Assembly (NCBI GenBank): GCA_013298265.1
Contig: JAAFHE010000008.1
Location: 1 to 17,828, forward strand
Length of the DNA stretch: 17,828 bases
Direction of reading: 5' to 3'
DNA from: Lysobacterales bacterium
GTDB taxonomy: Bacteria > Pseudomonadota > Gammaproteobacteria > Xanthomonadales > Rhodanobacteraceae
This document shows, in pieces, positions 1-8,001 of this stretch. The position numbers and the translations under genes were made by a program. Positions within the stretch are counted from its first letter, which is position 1, and each line of letters starts with the position of its first letter. The notes under the pieces were generated by a model. It saw nothing but the letters and a program-made list of their open reading frames with translations. It did no database searches and had not been told where the DNA came from.

Positions 1-1199
1 CGCCTGCCCTCGTACTCCAGTTCCAGCAGCAGCGGACGGTCGAAGCGCAGCAACTGGTCCAGCGTGGCCTTGCCGCGCAGACAGTCGAAGCCGGGAAAGA
101 TATGCGGTTGGCACCGCGCCGCGTCGGCGACGCTTACGTCGCGCGAGCTGACCTGCCAGCGCGCGAGCAGCTGCGTCCAGGCCATCAGGTCAGCACCGTC
201 GACCGTGCCGAGTTTTGCGCCCAGCAGGGCCGCGCCGTCGGCCTGTACCACGGTCGGCGCCGTCGCGACGGGCGCTGGCGGCGGTGGCGCGGGCCGGCGC
301 AGCCAGGCCATGCCCACTATCGCGGCGATGACAATCAGTCCCAGCGCAACCCAGCGACCGTAACGACGCAGGTAGTAGCGCGCGTGGCCCGGCAGGGTCT
401 CGTCGGCGGCCAGATCGACGAGGCGCTCGCCGATGCTGTCGGTCTCGCGCGCGAAGCCGGCCATCAGCGCGCGATCGCCGATCACGTTGATCAGCCGTGG
501 CACGCCGCCGGAGCGCTGATACAGCGCGCGCAGACCCAGGCGCGAAAACGGCAGCTTGCGCGACCCGGCGACGGCCATGCGATGGCGCACATAGGCTTCG
601 GATTCCTCCGCATTGAGCGGGGTCAGGTGGTAGCGCGCGGTAATGCGCTGGGCGAGCTGGCGCAGGTCTTCGCGCTCAAGCAGGCGGCGCAGCTCGGGCT
701 GGCCGAGCAGGATGATCTGGAGCAGTTTCTGCGTCGGTGTTTCCAGGTTGGTCAGCAGGCGCACCTGTTCCAGTGCCTCGACCGACAGGTTCTGGGCCTC
801 GTCCACGATCAGGACCACGCGCAATCCCTGCGCGTAGGCGTCGAGCAGAAAGGTATTGAGCGTGTCGACCAGCGCCTTGAGGCTGCCGCGCCGACCTTCG
901 ATATCGAGCTTGAGTTCCTCGCAGACCGTTTCGACCAGTTCCACTGGCGAAACCTTGGGATTGAGCATGAGTGCGACGCGCGTGCTCTCGGGTAGCTGCT
1001 CCAGCAGCAGGCGGCATAGCGTGGTCTTGCCCGTGCCGACTTCGCCGGTCAGCTGCACAAAGCCGCCGGAACCGCCCTTGCCGATGCCGTACAGCAGGTG
1101 CGCGAGCGCGTCCCGGTGGCGCTCGCTCAGGAAAACGTAGCGCGGGTCCGGGGTGATCGAGAACGGCGTTTCCTTGAGACCGTAGTGCTCCAGATACAT
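1..1199 (-). CDS. gspA: GspA/ExeA-type AAA+ ATPase, C-terminus cut by window edge
   Basis: This inner-membrane ATPase family works with GspB in type II secretion, where it is thought to help the secretin pass through or assemble in the peptidoglycan. The visible 399 residues contain Walker A GEVGTGKTT (52-60), Walker B LIVDEAQ (130-136), the motif GQPELRRLL (166-174) and a QRITARYHL segment (184-192), in the order usual for GspA. One membrane helix (about 283-300) is followed by a Pro/Ala-rich linker and a periplasmic domain with cysteines 363 and 373, resembling the C39-peptidase-like domain of GspA proteins. The ATG at 1199 lies about 11 bases after a GAGGA ribosome site (1211-1215), and MYLEHYGLKETPF is the usual family N-terminus. 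The gene continues beyond position 1, so gspB or other secretion genes may lie to the left. Family assignment is strong; a role in type II secretion is inferred. Confidence 0.9.
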   Translation of the reverse strand, partial: MYLEHYGLKETPFSITPDPRYVFLSERHRDALAHLLYGIGKGGSGGFVQLTGEVGTGKTTLCRLLLEQLPESTRVALMLNPKVSPVELVETVCEELKLDIEGRRGSLKALVDTLNTFLLDAYAQGLRVVLIVDEAQNLSVEALEQVRLLTNLETPTQKLLQIILLGQPELRRLLEREDLRQLAQRITARYHLTPLNAEESEAYVRHRMAVAGSRKLPFSRLGLRALYQRSGGVPRLINVIGDRALMAGFARETDSIGERLVDLAADETLPGHARYYLRRYGRWVALGLIVIAAIVGMAWLRRPAPPPPAPVATAPTVVQADGAALLGAKLGTVDGADLMAWTQLLARWQVSSRDVSVADAARCQPHIFPGFDCLRGKATLDQLLRFDRPLLLELEYEGR

Positions 1200-1806
1200 G
1201 CGGCCGGGGTTCCTCGACGGCGACCCGCCGGCCGGTCTGGCAGGTGGGGCGGGCAAGCTTAACCGATGCCATCCGGCGCTCCGCGTTAAAAAAACGCTGG
1301 CGGCCGGCTAAATGGACGTTATCGCGCGGATGGCTATGCGGCGTGCGCTGAGGCGACACCACACGCGCAACCCTTTCTTCGGACGCAGCTATGAACCGCC
1401 TGCTGGTGCGTTGGTTCCTCTTCGCTGCCGTTTCGGCGCAGGCCGCGTGCCGCCCGATTCTTTGGCCGTACGGTCGTCGGGTGCCGCGGCGCGATACGAC
1501 GGGCCGCCGAAAGCGAAGCGTTCGGCGGGGTGTGGATATCTGGCGCACGACCCGAGCGCGACAGCGTTTTCGGCTACTTCGGCGATTTCTGCGTCAAGCA
1601 CCTACGCCACTGGACGGTCTGACTTGACGAATCCGCCAGTGCTGGCGGCCTAGCCCCGCGTGTAGACTGTGCCGGCGCCGGATTCGGCTGGCGCGACGTT
1701 TTCCACCTGGCTTCCGGATGCATCCGGCGCGGCATCGACCCGCATCGGCAACGGCTGCAGCCGTTGTGCTCCAAAGCCCGAATGTCATTCGCTTAGGGGT
1801 TACTCC
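1200..1806. other. Intergenic region between divergent gspA and the Bax inhibitor gene
   Basis: This 607-base stretch contains no gene I can defend. It must hold the promoter of gspA (minus) and probably that of the Bax inhibitor gene (plus), but I see no convincing -35/-10 pair for either. A 78-codon plus-strand frame at 1391-1627 begins with a signal-peptide-like stretch (MNRLLVRWFLFAAVSAQAAC) and then turns into Arg-rich sequence typical of a wrong frame. It could be chance or the remnant of a small exported protein. A 16-base inverted repeat sits at 1633-1648. Confidence 0.5.
1633..1648. repeat. Inverted repeat upstream of the Bax inhibitor gene
   Basis: The arms CCGCCAG (1633-1639) and CTGGCGG (1642-1648) are perfectly complementary around a 2-base centre. 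The centre is very short for an RNA hairpin, so a protein-binding site is also possible. It lies about 160 bases before the ATG at 1807. No function can be assigned from sequence alone. Confidence 0.4.
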
Positions 1807-2511
1807 ATGGAATACACAACGCAACAACTTCCGGAAGCGGAGCTTGGCAGCAGCCGCATCGGCTTCATCCGCTCGGCCTATGTGCATCTGGCCGGCGCGA
1901 TCGTCGCCTTCACGCTGATCTCCACGGCGTTCTACATGTCGGGCGTCGGCGTTGCCATGCTCAAGCTCATGGGCGCAAGCAAATGGGCCTGGATCGGTTT
2001 TCTCGGCGCCTTCATGGTCGTCGGCTGGCTCGCCAGTAGCTGGGCAGACAATGCCGAGAGTAACGGCAAGCAACTCGTCGGCCTGGGCATCTACGTGGTC
2101 GCTGAAGCGCTGATCTTCGCGCCGCTGCTCGCGATCGCCGCCAACATTGCTCCGGGTGCCATCGGTGCCGCCGCCTTCATCACCCTGGTGCTGGTCGGCG
2201 GACTGACGTTCACGGCCTTCACGCTGAAAAAGGACTTCTCCTTCCTCGGCGGCCTGCTCAAGATCGGTGGCTTCGTCGCTCTCGGCGCGATCGTGGCCAG
2301 CGCCATCTTCGGCTTCCAGCTCGGCATCTGGTTCTCCGCGATCATGGTCATCTTCGCCGGCGGCTGCGTGCTGTACGACACCTCGCAGATCATCCACCAC
2401 TATCCGGAAGACCGTCCGGCCGGTGCCGCGCTGCACCTGTTCGCCTCGGTCGCACTGATGTTCTTCTACGTGCTGCGTATCTTGCTCTCGCTGGCCAGCA
2501 GCGACGACTGA
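1807..2511 (+). CDS. Bax inhibitor-1/YccA family membrane protein
   Basis: This 234-residue protein has seven predicted hydrophobic segments and belongs to the Bax inhibitor-1/YccA (UPF0005) family. Bacterial members include YccA, an inhibitor and substrate of the FtsH protease, and BsYetJ, a pH-sensitive calcium leak channel. The family signature LYDTSQI lies at 189-195, with the conserved Asp 191. The C-terminal helix ends in SVALMFFYVLRILLSL, also typical of the family. The ATG at 1807 is preceded by AGGGG about 8 bases upstream. The frame stays open upstream to 1669, but those residues look non-coding and homologs begin near this ATG. A stable hairpin follows the stop, so the gene is probably transcribed alone. 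Family membership is secure; the cellular role in this organism is not. Confidence 0.93.
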   Translation: MEYTTQQLPEAELGSSRIGFIRSAYVHLAGAIVAFTLISTAFYMSGVGVAMLKLMGASKWAWIGFLGAFMVVGWLASSWADNAESNGKQLVGLGIYVVAEALIFAPLLAIAANIAPGAIGAAAFITLVLVGGLTFTAFTLKKDFSFLGGLLKIGGFVALGAIVASAIFGFQLGIWFSAIMVIFAGGCVLYDTSQIIHHYPEDRPAGAALHLFASVALMFFYVLRILLSLASSDD

Positions 2512-2540
2512 GTCGTACCGATAGCTGTATCGATGCATGG

Positions 2541-2566
2541 CCGGCGATCCAGGGACGGATCGCCGG
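2541..2566 (+). terminator. Hairpin after the Bax inhibitor gene, possible terminator
   Basis: A perfect 10-base-pair stem (2541-2550 with 2557-2566) closes a 6-base loop, starting 30 bases after the stop codon. No T-run follows, so it may instead act in Rho-dependent ending or in protecting the mRNA 3' end. Confidence 0.5.
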
Positions 2567-2669
2567 GCCGGTCGCCGCGACGGCGGCGCACCGGCAATGC
2601 GGCACCGCCCGACGGTGAATCCGCTTCAGGGACGAACGTTCCATCTCGCCGTTGAAGGGTCGGCGGTTG

Positions 2670-2685
2670 CACATCGGCCGATGTG
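2670..2685. repeat. Perfect 16-base palindrome upstream of the DUF3592 gene
   Basis: CACATCGGCCGATGTG reads identically on both strands and lies about 95 bases before the ATG at 2781. Its size and symmetry fit a binding site for a dimeric regulator. No regulator can be named. Confidence 0.45.
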
Positions 2686-2780
2686 GCATCCGCAGCGCAT
2701 CCGATAGTTTCTCTTTCTCACTTTTTCAACCACTCCCTGGCGCGTAGGCGCGGCGGGGCGATCAGACATGGGAGTACGAC

Positions 2781-3257
2781 ATGGGTTTTCTGGGGAAACT
2801 GCGTGGAATTCTGATTCTGCTGGTGCTGCTGATCGGCGGGCCGGTGATGATCGGCGTCGGCTACAAGGAGGCCAGGGACAGCAAGGCGCTGGCCGACCAC
2901 GGGGTGGTCGCCGATGCGGTGGTCAGTGAAGTGACCTGGAGCAAGAAGCGCGGCAGCGAACGGAATTTCCACGCCAAGGTGAGCTTTGTCACGCCGGACA
3001 ATCGCACGGTAGACGCCAACCTCAGCGTACCGACCGCGCTCGGCAAGGAACTGCGCGACGCGCCGGAAGACAAGCCTACGACCGTGTCAGTGCGCTACCT
3101 GCCCGAAGACACCAGCACGGTGGCGCTTGCCGATCACAAGGACGAATCGGGTTTCCAGTACGGCGTCGGCGCACTGATGCTGCTGGCCGGTATCGGACTG
3201 CTGGCCTGGCGTCTGCGCAAGAAGCCGGAAGAAGCCGTGCACGCGCAGACCGCGTAG
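2781..3257 (+). CDS. DUF3592 family membrane protein
   Basis: This 158-residue protein has an N-terminal membrane helix (about 9-27), a beta-rich soluble region (about 35-120) and a second helix (about 127-145) followed by a basic tail. The soluble core, with VVADAVVSEVTW and a later VSVRYLPEDTSTVAL, matches the DUF3592 pattern, in which a small beta domain is held between two membrane helices. No enzymatic motif is visible and the family has no established function. GGGAG (2770-2774) sits 6 bases before the ATG and fixes the start. The gene stands alone between the Bax inhibitor gene and the convergent putA. I am confident it is a real gene and fairly confident of the family. Confidence 0.85.
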   Translation: MGFLGKLRGILILLVLLIGGPVMIGVGYKEARDSKALADHGVVADAVVSEVTWSKKRGSERNFHAKVSFVTPDNRTVDANLSVPTALGKELRDAPEDKPTTVSVRYLPEDTSTVALADHKDESGFQYGVGALMLLAGIGLLAWRLRKKPEEAVHAQTA

Positions 3258-3271
3258 TGCACCGGGCGGCA

Positions 3272-3286
3272 GGGCGCTGCGCGCCC
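3272..3286 (+). terminator. Short GC hairpin after the DUF3592 gene
   Basis: GGGCGC (3272-3277) pairs with GCGCCC (3281-3286) around a 3-base loop, 15 bases after the stop codon. There is no T-run. It may contribute to termination together with the larger hairpin at 3349-3378. Confidence 0.3.
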
Positions 3287-3348
3287 CGTTGCAGATTTCG
3301 ACGGCAACTCTGCGGAGAACGTGCGCAAGCTCTGCTTGCGCCGTTCGA

Positions 3349-3378
3349 TTGAGAAAGGAGTTTTTGCTCCTTTCTCAA
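3349..3378. terminator. Bidirectional hairpin between convergent DUF3592 gene and putA
   Basis: A perfect 12-base-pair stem (3349-3360 with 3367-3378) closes a 6-base TTTTTG loop. It lies 33 bases beyond the putA stop and about 90 bases beyond the DUF3592 stop, so it is well placed to end both transcripts. The flanks lack a clean T-run on either strand, but position and stem quality support the call. Confidence 0.65.
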
Positions 3379-3410
3379 CAACCTGCCTGGGGCGGCGCTT
3401 CCGCAACGGA

Positions 3411-6400
3411 TCACTCGCCCAGCGTCAGCAGCGAGGCATTGCCGCCGGCCGCCGTGGTGTTGATCGTCAGCGTGCGTTCGGTGACGAAGCGCGCGAGGTA
3501 GTGCGGGCCGCCGGCCTTGGGGCCGGTGCCGGACAGCCCTTCGCCGCCGAAGGGCTGCACGCCGACGACCGCGCCGATCTGGTTGCGGTTGACGTAGCAA
3601 TTGCCCACTTTGACACTTCTGGAAATCTGCTCGATCGTGGAATCGATGCGGCTGTGCACGCCGAGCGTGAGGCCGTAGCCGGTGGCGTTGATCTGATCGA
3701 TGACCTTGTCCAGTTCAGACGCTTTCCAGCGCAGCACGTGCAGCACCGGTCCGAACACTTCGCGCTCGAGCTGGCCGAGCGAGGCGATTTCGTAGGCGCG
3801 CGGCGCAAAGAAGGTGCCATGTTCACTGCCTGCGCCGAGTGTGGCGACCTTGATCAGCTTCGCCTCCTTGTCCATGCGCGCGGCATGGTTGTCGAGGATC
3901 TTCTTGGCGTCCTCGTCGATGACCGGACCAATGTCGGTCGACAGCAGGCGCGGTTCGCCGACCTTCAGTTCGTCCATCGCGCCGGCGAGCATGTGGATGA
4001 CCTTGTCGGCGATGTCTTCCTGCACGAACAGGATGCGTGCGCACGAACAGCGCTGGCCGGCGGAATAGAACGCGCTGCTGACGGCGTCCTTGACGACCTG
4101 CTCGGGTAGCGACGAGGAATCGGCGATCAGCGCATTCTGGCCGCCGGTCTCGGCGATCAGCACGGCGATGGCCGCGTCGCGCGCGGCGAGCGAACGGTTG
4201 ATCGCGCGTGCGGTCTCGGTCGAACCGGTGAACACGACGCCAGCGACGCGAGGATCCCTGCAAAGCGCCGCGCCGATCGTGGCGCCGTCGCCGGGGACGA
4301 ACTGCAGCACGCCCGACGGCACGCCAGCGTCGAGCAGCAGTTGCGTGGCGCGGAACGCGACGAGATTGGTCTGTTCGGCCGGCTTGGCAATCACGGCGTT
4401 GCCGGCGACCAGTGCGGCGACGACCTGGCCGATGAAAATCGCGAGTGGGAAGTTCCAGGGACTGATCGCGACGAACACACCGCGGCCGTTGAGGAACAAC
4501 TGGTTCGACTCGCCGGTCGGTCCCGGCAGCGTGTCCGGATGCGCGAGCATGCGCCGCGCCTGGGCGGCGTAGTAGCGGCAGAAATCGACCGCTTCGCGTA
4601 CCTCGGCGATCGCGTCCGGAATGGTCTTGCCGGCTTCGCGCACGCACAGTGCGATGAGCTCGCCGCGATGCGTTTCCATCAGGTCCGCGGTGTGCTCGAG
4701 GATCTTGGCGCGGCCGGCGGCCGGCGTGCGATCCCAGTCCGGCTGTGCCGCGACGGCGTTGGCGATGGCCTTGTCGACGGCTGCGGCATCCGCCGGCTGC
4801 CAACTGCCGACGGTGCGGCGGCGGTCGGCCGGGTCGGTCACGGTGATCAGCGCCGAGGAGAAGTTCGCGCCCGGGATCAGCGGCTTGGCCGTCCAGGTCT
4901 GCGGCGAGGCGGCGATCGCGTCGGCGAGCGCCTTGAGTTCGTTGTCGTTTCCGAGATTGACGCCCATGGAATTCTTCCGTTGCTCCCCGAACAGGCCGGC
5001 CGGCTGAGGAATGCGCGGGTGCGGCTTGGTAGTGAAATGGCGCACGACGTCGACCGGATCGGCGACAAGGTCGCGGATCGATAGGCTTTCGTCGACGATG
5101 CGGTTTACAAAACTGGTATTTGCCCCATTTTCCAGAAGGCGGCGCACGAGATAGGGCAGCAGATCCTCGTGCGAACCGACCGGCGCGTACACTCGGCAAG
5201 GCGCGTTCATATTGCGCTCACCGATGACTTCGGCGTAGAGGTCCGCGCCCATGCCGTGCAGGCGCTGGAACTCGAACGGACGTCCCTTGGACATGTGGTG
5301 GATCGCGGCGATCGTATGCGCGTTGTGCGTGGCGAAGGCCGGATAGAACAGGTCGCCGTAGTCGAACAGGCGGCGCGCGCAGGCCAGATACGATACGTCG
5401 GTGTTCGGCTTGCGCGTATACACCGGATAGCCGGCATGGCCGCTCTCCTGCGCGCGCTTGACCTCGGAATCCCAGTACGCGCCCTTGACCAGACGTACGC
5501 ACCAGCGCTGGCCATTGGCCTTGGCTTTCTCGGCGAGCCAGTCGATCACGAACGGCGCGCGCTTCTGGTACGCCTGCACAGCCAGGCCAAAGCCCTGCCA
5601 GCCGGCCAGCGACGGATCCGCATGCACCGCGGCCATGATGTCGAGCGAGATCTCCAGGCGCTCGGATTCCTCGGCATCGACGGTCAGGCAGATGCCCTGC
5701 GCCTTGGCGAGCTTCGCGAGCTCCAGCAGCTTGGGCTGCAGCTCGGCGAACACGCGCTCGCGCTTGGCGACTTCGTAGCGCGGATGCAGTGCGGAAAGCT
5801 TGATCGAGATCGACGGCGCATCCAGCACATCCTTGAAAGGTCCGCGGTTGCCGAGCGCTTTGATCGCATCGAGGTAGGCGCGGTGATAGCGCTCGCCGTC
5901 CGGTGTGGTCAGCGCCCCTTCGCCGAGCATGTCGTAGGAATAGCGATAGACGCGGTTTTCCTTTTCCTCGGCGCGGTCGAGGGCTTCCTTGATCGTGCGG
6001 CCCATGACGAACTGGTGGCCCATGATGCGCATGGCCTGGCGCACGGCAAGGCGGATCACCGGTTCGCCCGCGCGACCGATCAGCCGCTTGAGCGCGCCCA
6101 GGAAATTGCGCTGCGTCTCGTCGGCCAGTGTGACCAGCTTGCCGGTCAGCATCAGGCCCCAGGTGCCGGCGTTGACGAGCACCGAGTCGCTCTTGCCCAG
6201 GTGCGATTCCCAGTTCGCGTCACCGAGCTTGTCGGAAATCAGCTTGTCGGCGGTTTCCTTGTCGGGAATGCGCAGCAGCGCCTCGGCCACGCACATCAGC
6301 AGTACGCCTTCCTCGGACGAAAGGTCGTACTCGCGCATGAAGGATTCGACCGCGGACTTCTGGTCGGCTTTGGCGCGCACGCGAGCGACGATCTCACTGG

Positions 6401-6560
6401 CGCGGGTCAGGACGAGGTCGCGCTCGGGTGGCGGCAGCGCGGCCTGAGCAACAAGTTCGTTGACCGCTTCGGTCTCGTCCCGACAGTAAGCGGCGGTCAT
6501 GCGTGCGCGCGCCGCGTCGGCGGTCGTAGGCAACTCGGGTGTCAGGATGTCGGCATTCAC
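3411..6560 (-). CDS. putA: Bifunctional proline dehydrogenase / delta-1-pyrroline-5-carboxylate dehydrogenase
   Basis: PutA oxidises proline to pyrroline-5-carboxylate with FAD, passing electrons to membrane quinone, then oxidises the product to glutamate with NAD. From the GTG at 6560 the protein has 1049 residues. The proline dehydrogenase half (about 60-510) carries RLVKGAYWDSEVK, FATHNAHTIA and the signature YLVRRLLENGANTSF (470-484). The aldehyde dehydrogenase half (about 540-1045) carries SPWNFPLAIF, FTGSTETA, the general-base Glu near 804 in ETGGQN and the catalytic Cys near 838 in SAGQRCSC. There is no N-terminal ribbon-helix-helix domain, so unlike E. coli PutA it should not act as a DNA-binding repressor. 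The length fits short type A PutA proteins. The frame extends to a TTG at 6605, but this lies about 5 bases from the predicted transcription start, so GTG 6560 is preferred. It has no strong ribosome site, leaving the exact start uncertain. Confidence 0.96.
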   Translation of the reverse strand: MNADILTPELPTTADAARARMTAAYCRDETEAVNELVAQAALPPPERDLVLTRASEIVARVRAKADQKSAVESFMREYDLSSEEGVLLMCVAEALLRIPDKETADKLISDKLGDANWESHLGKSDSVLVNAGTWGLMLTGKLVTLADETQRNFLGALKRLIGRAGEPVIRLAVRQAMRIMGHQFVMGRTIKEALDRAEEKENRVYRYSYDMLGEGALTTPDGERYHRAYLDAIKALGNRGPFKDVLDAPSISIKLSALHPRYEVAKRERVFAELQPKLLELAKLAKAQGICLTVDAEESERLEISLDIMAAVHADPSLAGWQGFGLAVQAYQKRAPFVIDWLAEKAKANGQRWCVRLVKGAYWDSEVKRAQESGHAGYPVYTRKPNTDVSYLACARRLFDYGDLFYPAFATHNAHTIAAIHHMSKGRPFEFQRLHGMGADLYAEVIGERNMNAPCRVYAPVGSHEDLLPYLVRRLLENGANTSFVNRIVDESLSIRDLVADPVDVVRHFTTKPHPRIPQPAGLFGEQRKNSMGVNLGNDNELKALADAIAASPQTWTAKPLIPGANFSSALITVTDPADRRRTVGSWQPADAAAVDKAIANAVAAQPDWDRTPAAGRAKILEHTADLMETHRGELIALCVREAGKTIPDAIAEVREAVDFCRYYAAQARRMLAHPDTLPGPTGESNQLFLNGRGVFVAISPWNFPLAIFIGQVVAALVAGNAVIAKPAEQTNLVAFRATQLLLDAGVPSGVLQFVPGDGATIGAALCRDPRVAGVVFTGSTETARAINRSLAARDAAIAVLIAETGGQNALIADSSSLPEQVVKDAVSSAFYSAGQRCSCARILFVQEDIADKVIHMLAGAMDELKVGEPRLLSTDIGPVIDEDAKKILDNHAARMDKEAKLIKVATLGAGSEHGTFFAPRAYEIASLGQLEREVFGPVLHVLRWKASELDKVIDQINATGYGLTLGVHSRIDSTIEQISRSVKVGNCYVNRNQIGAVVGVQPFGGEGLSGTGPKAGGPHYLARFVTERTLTINTTAAGGNASLLTLGE

Positions 6561-6617
6561 GGAGGATCTCGGTGATGGAATGCCGGCCTGGCGCGGGCCC
6601 GGCAAGGGAGGAGCGGG

Positions 6618-6645
6618 ATTCTAGAGGGTGCCGGTACCCGGTCAA
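6618..6645 (-). promoter_or_regulatory. Sigma70-like promoter of putA
   Basis: Read on the minus strand, TTGACC (6645-6640) and TAGAAT (6623-6618) are separated by 16 bases. Each hexamer matches its consensus at five of six positions. Transcription would begin near 6610, giving a leader of about 50 bases before the GTG at 6560. Confidence 0.65.
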
Positions 6646-6679
6646 GGTCCATATCGACGCAATAGCGACCGTACCGTTC

Positions 6680-6698
6680 CTGCGGCAATTCGCCGCAG
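6680..6698. repeat. Inverted repeat upstream of the putA promoter
   Basis: CTGCGGC (6680-6686) and GCCGCAG (6692-6698) are perfectly complementary around a 5-base centre. It lies about 35 bases upstream of the putA -35 element, a position that would suit an activator or shared regulator site. No regulator can be named. Confidence 0.35.
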
Positions 6699-6758
6699 TG
6701 CCTCGGGTGCGGGCGTGCCGTGTCGTCGTCAGGCATCGCTACGGTGGGTTTGCCTTCC

Positions 6759-6787
6759 TTGCCCGTGCCCGGCCTAGCCACTATCAT
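6759..6787 (+). promoter_or_regulatory. Candidate sigma70-like promoter of the cox operon
   Basis: TTGCCC (6759-6764) and TATCAT (6782-6787) are separated by 17 bases. The -10 matches consensus at five of six positions and the -35 at four. Transcription would start near 6794, giving an untranslated leader of about 285 bases before coxB. No better candidate was seen closer to the gene. Confidence 0.45.
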
Positions 6788-6804
6788 TTCGCGGTTCTAC
6801 GCTT

Positions 6805-6859
6805 GGCGCTCGCTGCTGGCGCGGCGCCCTGCGCCGCCGCCGCAGTCAGCGACAGCGCC
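6805..6859 (+). promoter_or_regulatory. Strong bulged stem-loop in the predicted coxB leader
   Basis: Four paired segments nest in order: 6805-6810 with 6854-6859, 6811-6815 with 6847-6851, 6816-6818 with 6843-6845, and 6821-6827 with 6831-6837 around a CCT loop. Together they give 21 base pairs broken by small bulges. The element begins about 10 bases after the predicted transcription start. It could affect mRNA stability or expression, but GC-rich sequence pairs easily and no known riboswitch is recognised. Confidence 0.4.
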
Positions 6860-7079
6860 GATTCTGCGAAGCTGTCTCATTGCTGGCCTGCGCGACCCTC
6901 CGGGTCCGCGCTGCGGCATGACGGCGCGCCGCGCGGCCCACCAGCCGGGCTGGGAATCGGCGGCGCAATGGCATTCGGTGCGTGGCCGGACGCAGGCTAG
7001 GCGTGAACCTTCCGGGGTTTCGCCGTGGCTCGCGGACGGCGGCGGCCCCAACGACTGGGATGGCTTTAGGGTGATGGCA

Positions 7080-7979
7080 ATGAAGTCTCTGGCAACTACG
7101 CGAACCGGGCGAGCCGCCGCGGCGGCAGCGCTCGCGATGGCGGCGGGAATGGTGCACGCCTCGACCATGCCGGTGCGCTGGCAGCTCAACATGGGCAAGG
7201 GCGTCACCGAGTCGGCGCACAACGCCTACCACGCGCACATGATCGCGCTATGGGTCTGCGTCGTCATCGGCGTCATCGTCTTCGGTGCGATGGCCTACGC
7301 CATGTTCAAGTTCCGCAAGTCCAAGGGCGCGGTCGCGGCCCAGTGGAGCCACAACACGAAGGCCGAAGTGATCTGGACCGTCATCCCGGTCATCATCCTC
7401 ATCGCTATGGCCTGGCCGGCGACCCAGATCCTGATCAAACAGGCCGACACCTCCAACCCGGTGCTGACCGTCAAGGTCACCGGCTACCAGTGGAAGTGGC
7501 GCTACGAATACGTCGACTACGAAGGCAAGCCCACCGGCGTGAACTTCGTCTCCAAGATCGACGCCGACAGTGACAAGACGCGCCAGCTGAAGTCCGGCCT
7601 CGATCCGCATGCGGTCAAGGTCGGCACTGAATCGACCTATCTGCTCAACGTCGACAAGCCGCTCGTGCTGCCGACCAACGCCAAGATCCGCTTCGTGATC
7701 ACCGCCGACGACGTCATCCACGCGTGGTGGGTACCGGCGCTTGGCTGGAAGACCGACGCCATCCCCGACATCATCAACGATGCCTGGACCCTGATCGAAC
7801 AGCCCGGCACCTATCGCGGCCAGTGCGCCGAACTTTGCGGCCAGGATCACGGCTTCATGCCCATCGTCGTCGAAGCCAGGCCCAAGGCCGAATTCGACCA
7901 GTGGCTCGCCGCGCAGCAGGCTGCTGCAGCTCCCGCCACCGCATCTGCCGCGCCGGCTCCCGCCGCGCCGCAGGGTTAA
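7080..7979 (+). CDS. coxB: Cytochrome c oxidase subunit II, aa3 type
   Basis: CoxB carries the dinuclear CuA centre that accepts electrons from cytochrome c and passes them to CoxA. The 299-residue precursor has a signal peptide with likely cleavage after Ala 27, two membrane helices (about 54-76 and 97-118) and a periplasmic cupredoxin domain. The electron-entry motif YQWKW is at 136-140. All CuA ligands are present: His 214, Cys 249 and Cys 253 in CAELC, Glu 251, His 257 and Met 260. There is no fused cytochrome c domain. The C-terminus is a 20-residue Ala/Pro-rich tail. I chose the ATG at 7080 because AGGG (7068-7071) lies 8 bases upstream; the ATG at 7074 is too close to that site. It is the first gene of the operon, 22 bases before coxA. 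Confidence 0.97.
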   Translation: MKSLATTRTGRAAAAAALAMAAGMVHASTMPVRWQLNMGKGVTESAHNAYHAHMIALWVCVVIGVIVFGAMAYAMFKFRKSKGAVAAQWSHNTKAEVIWTVIPVIILIAMAWPATQILIKQADTSNPVLTVKVTGYQWKWRYEYVDYEGKPTGVNFVSKIDADSDKTRQLKSGLDPHAVKVGTESTYLLNVDKPLVLPTNAKIRFVITADDVIHAWWVPALGWKTDAIPDIINDAWTLIEQPGTYRGQCAELCGQDHGFMPIVVEARPKAEFDQWLAAQQAAAAPATASAAPAPAAPQG

Positions 7980-8001
7980 GTCTCAGTACGAGGTCGAATC
8001 C

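Larger units (their letters stand above)
6561..7079. other. Divergent control region between putA and the cox operon
   Basis: This 519-base stretch has no convincing protein gene. It contains a good sigma70-like promoter for putA on the minus strand (6618-6645), a 7-base-pair hairpin at 6680-6698, a candidate promoter for coxB on the plus strand (6759-6787) and a strong predicted stem-loop in the coxB leader (6805-6859). The last 220 bases before coxB show only GC-rich sequence with minor self-complementarity and the coxB ribosome site. Confidence 0.6.

Noticed and set aside
102..995. A 297-codon plus-strand frame opposite gspA
   Set aside because: The minus strand encodes intact Walker A and B motifs of GspA over the same bases, so the plus frame is a shadow.
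1391..1627. A 78-codon plus-strand frame with a signal-peptide-like start
   Set aside because: After about 20 residues it becomes Arg-rich with no recognisable fold, and there is no clear ribosome site, so it is not called as a gene; the interval is reported as a finding instead.
5169..6575. A 468-codon open frame on the plus strand opposite putA
   Set aside because: It is antisense to well-conserved PutA sequence. Long antisense frames are expected in GC-rich genes, and its product shows no recognisable domain.
6557..6787. A 76-codon minus-strand frame overlapping the putA promoter
   Set aside because: A short internal stretch (QERYGRYCVDMD) looked loosely like a small conserved domain, but the match is poor, no ribosome site precedes it, its latter part has rare codons, and it overlaps the putA promoter and start.
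6720..7079. N-terminal extension of the coxB frame
   Set aside because: The added residues look non-coding, whereas the ATG at 7080 has a ribosome site and begins a normal signal peptide.
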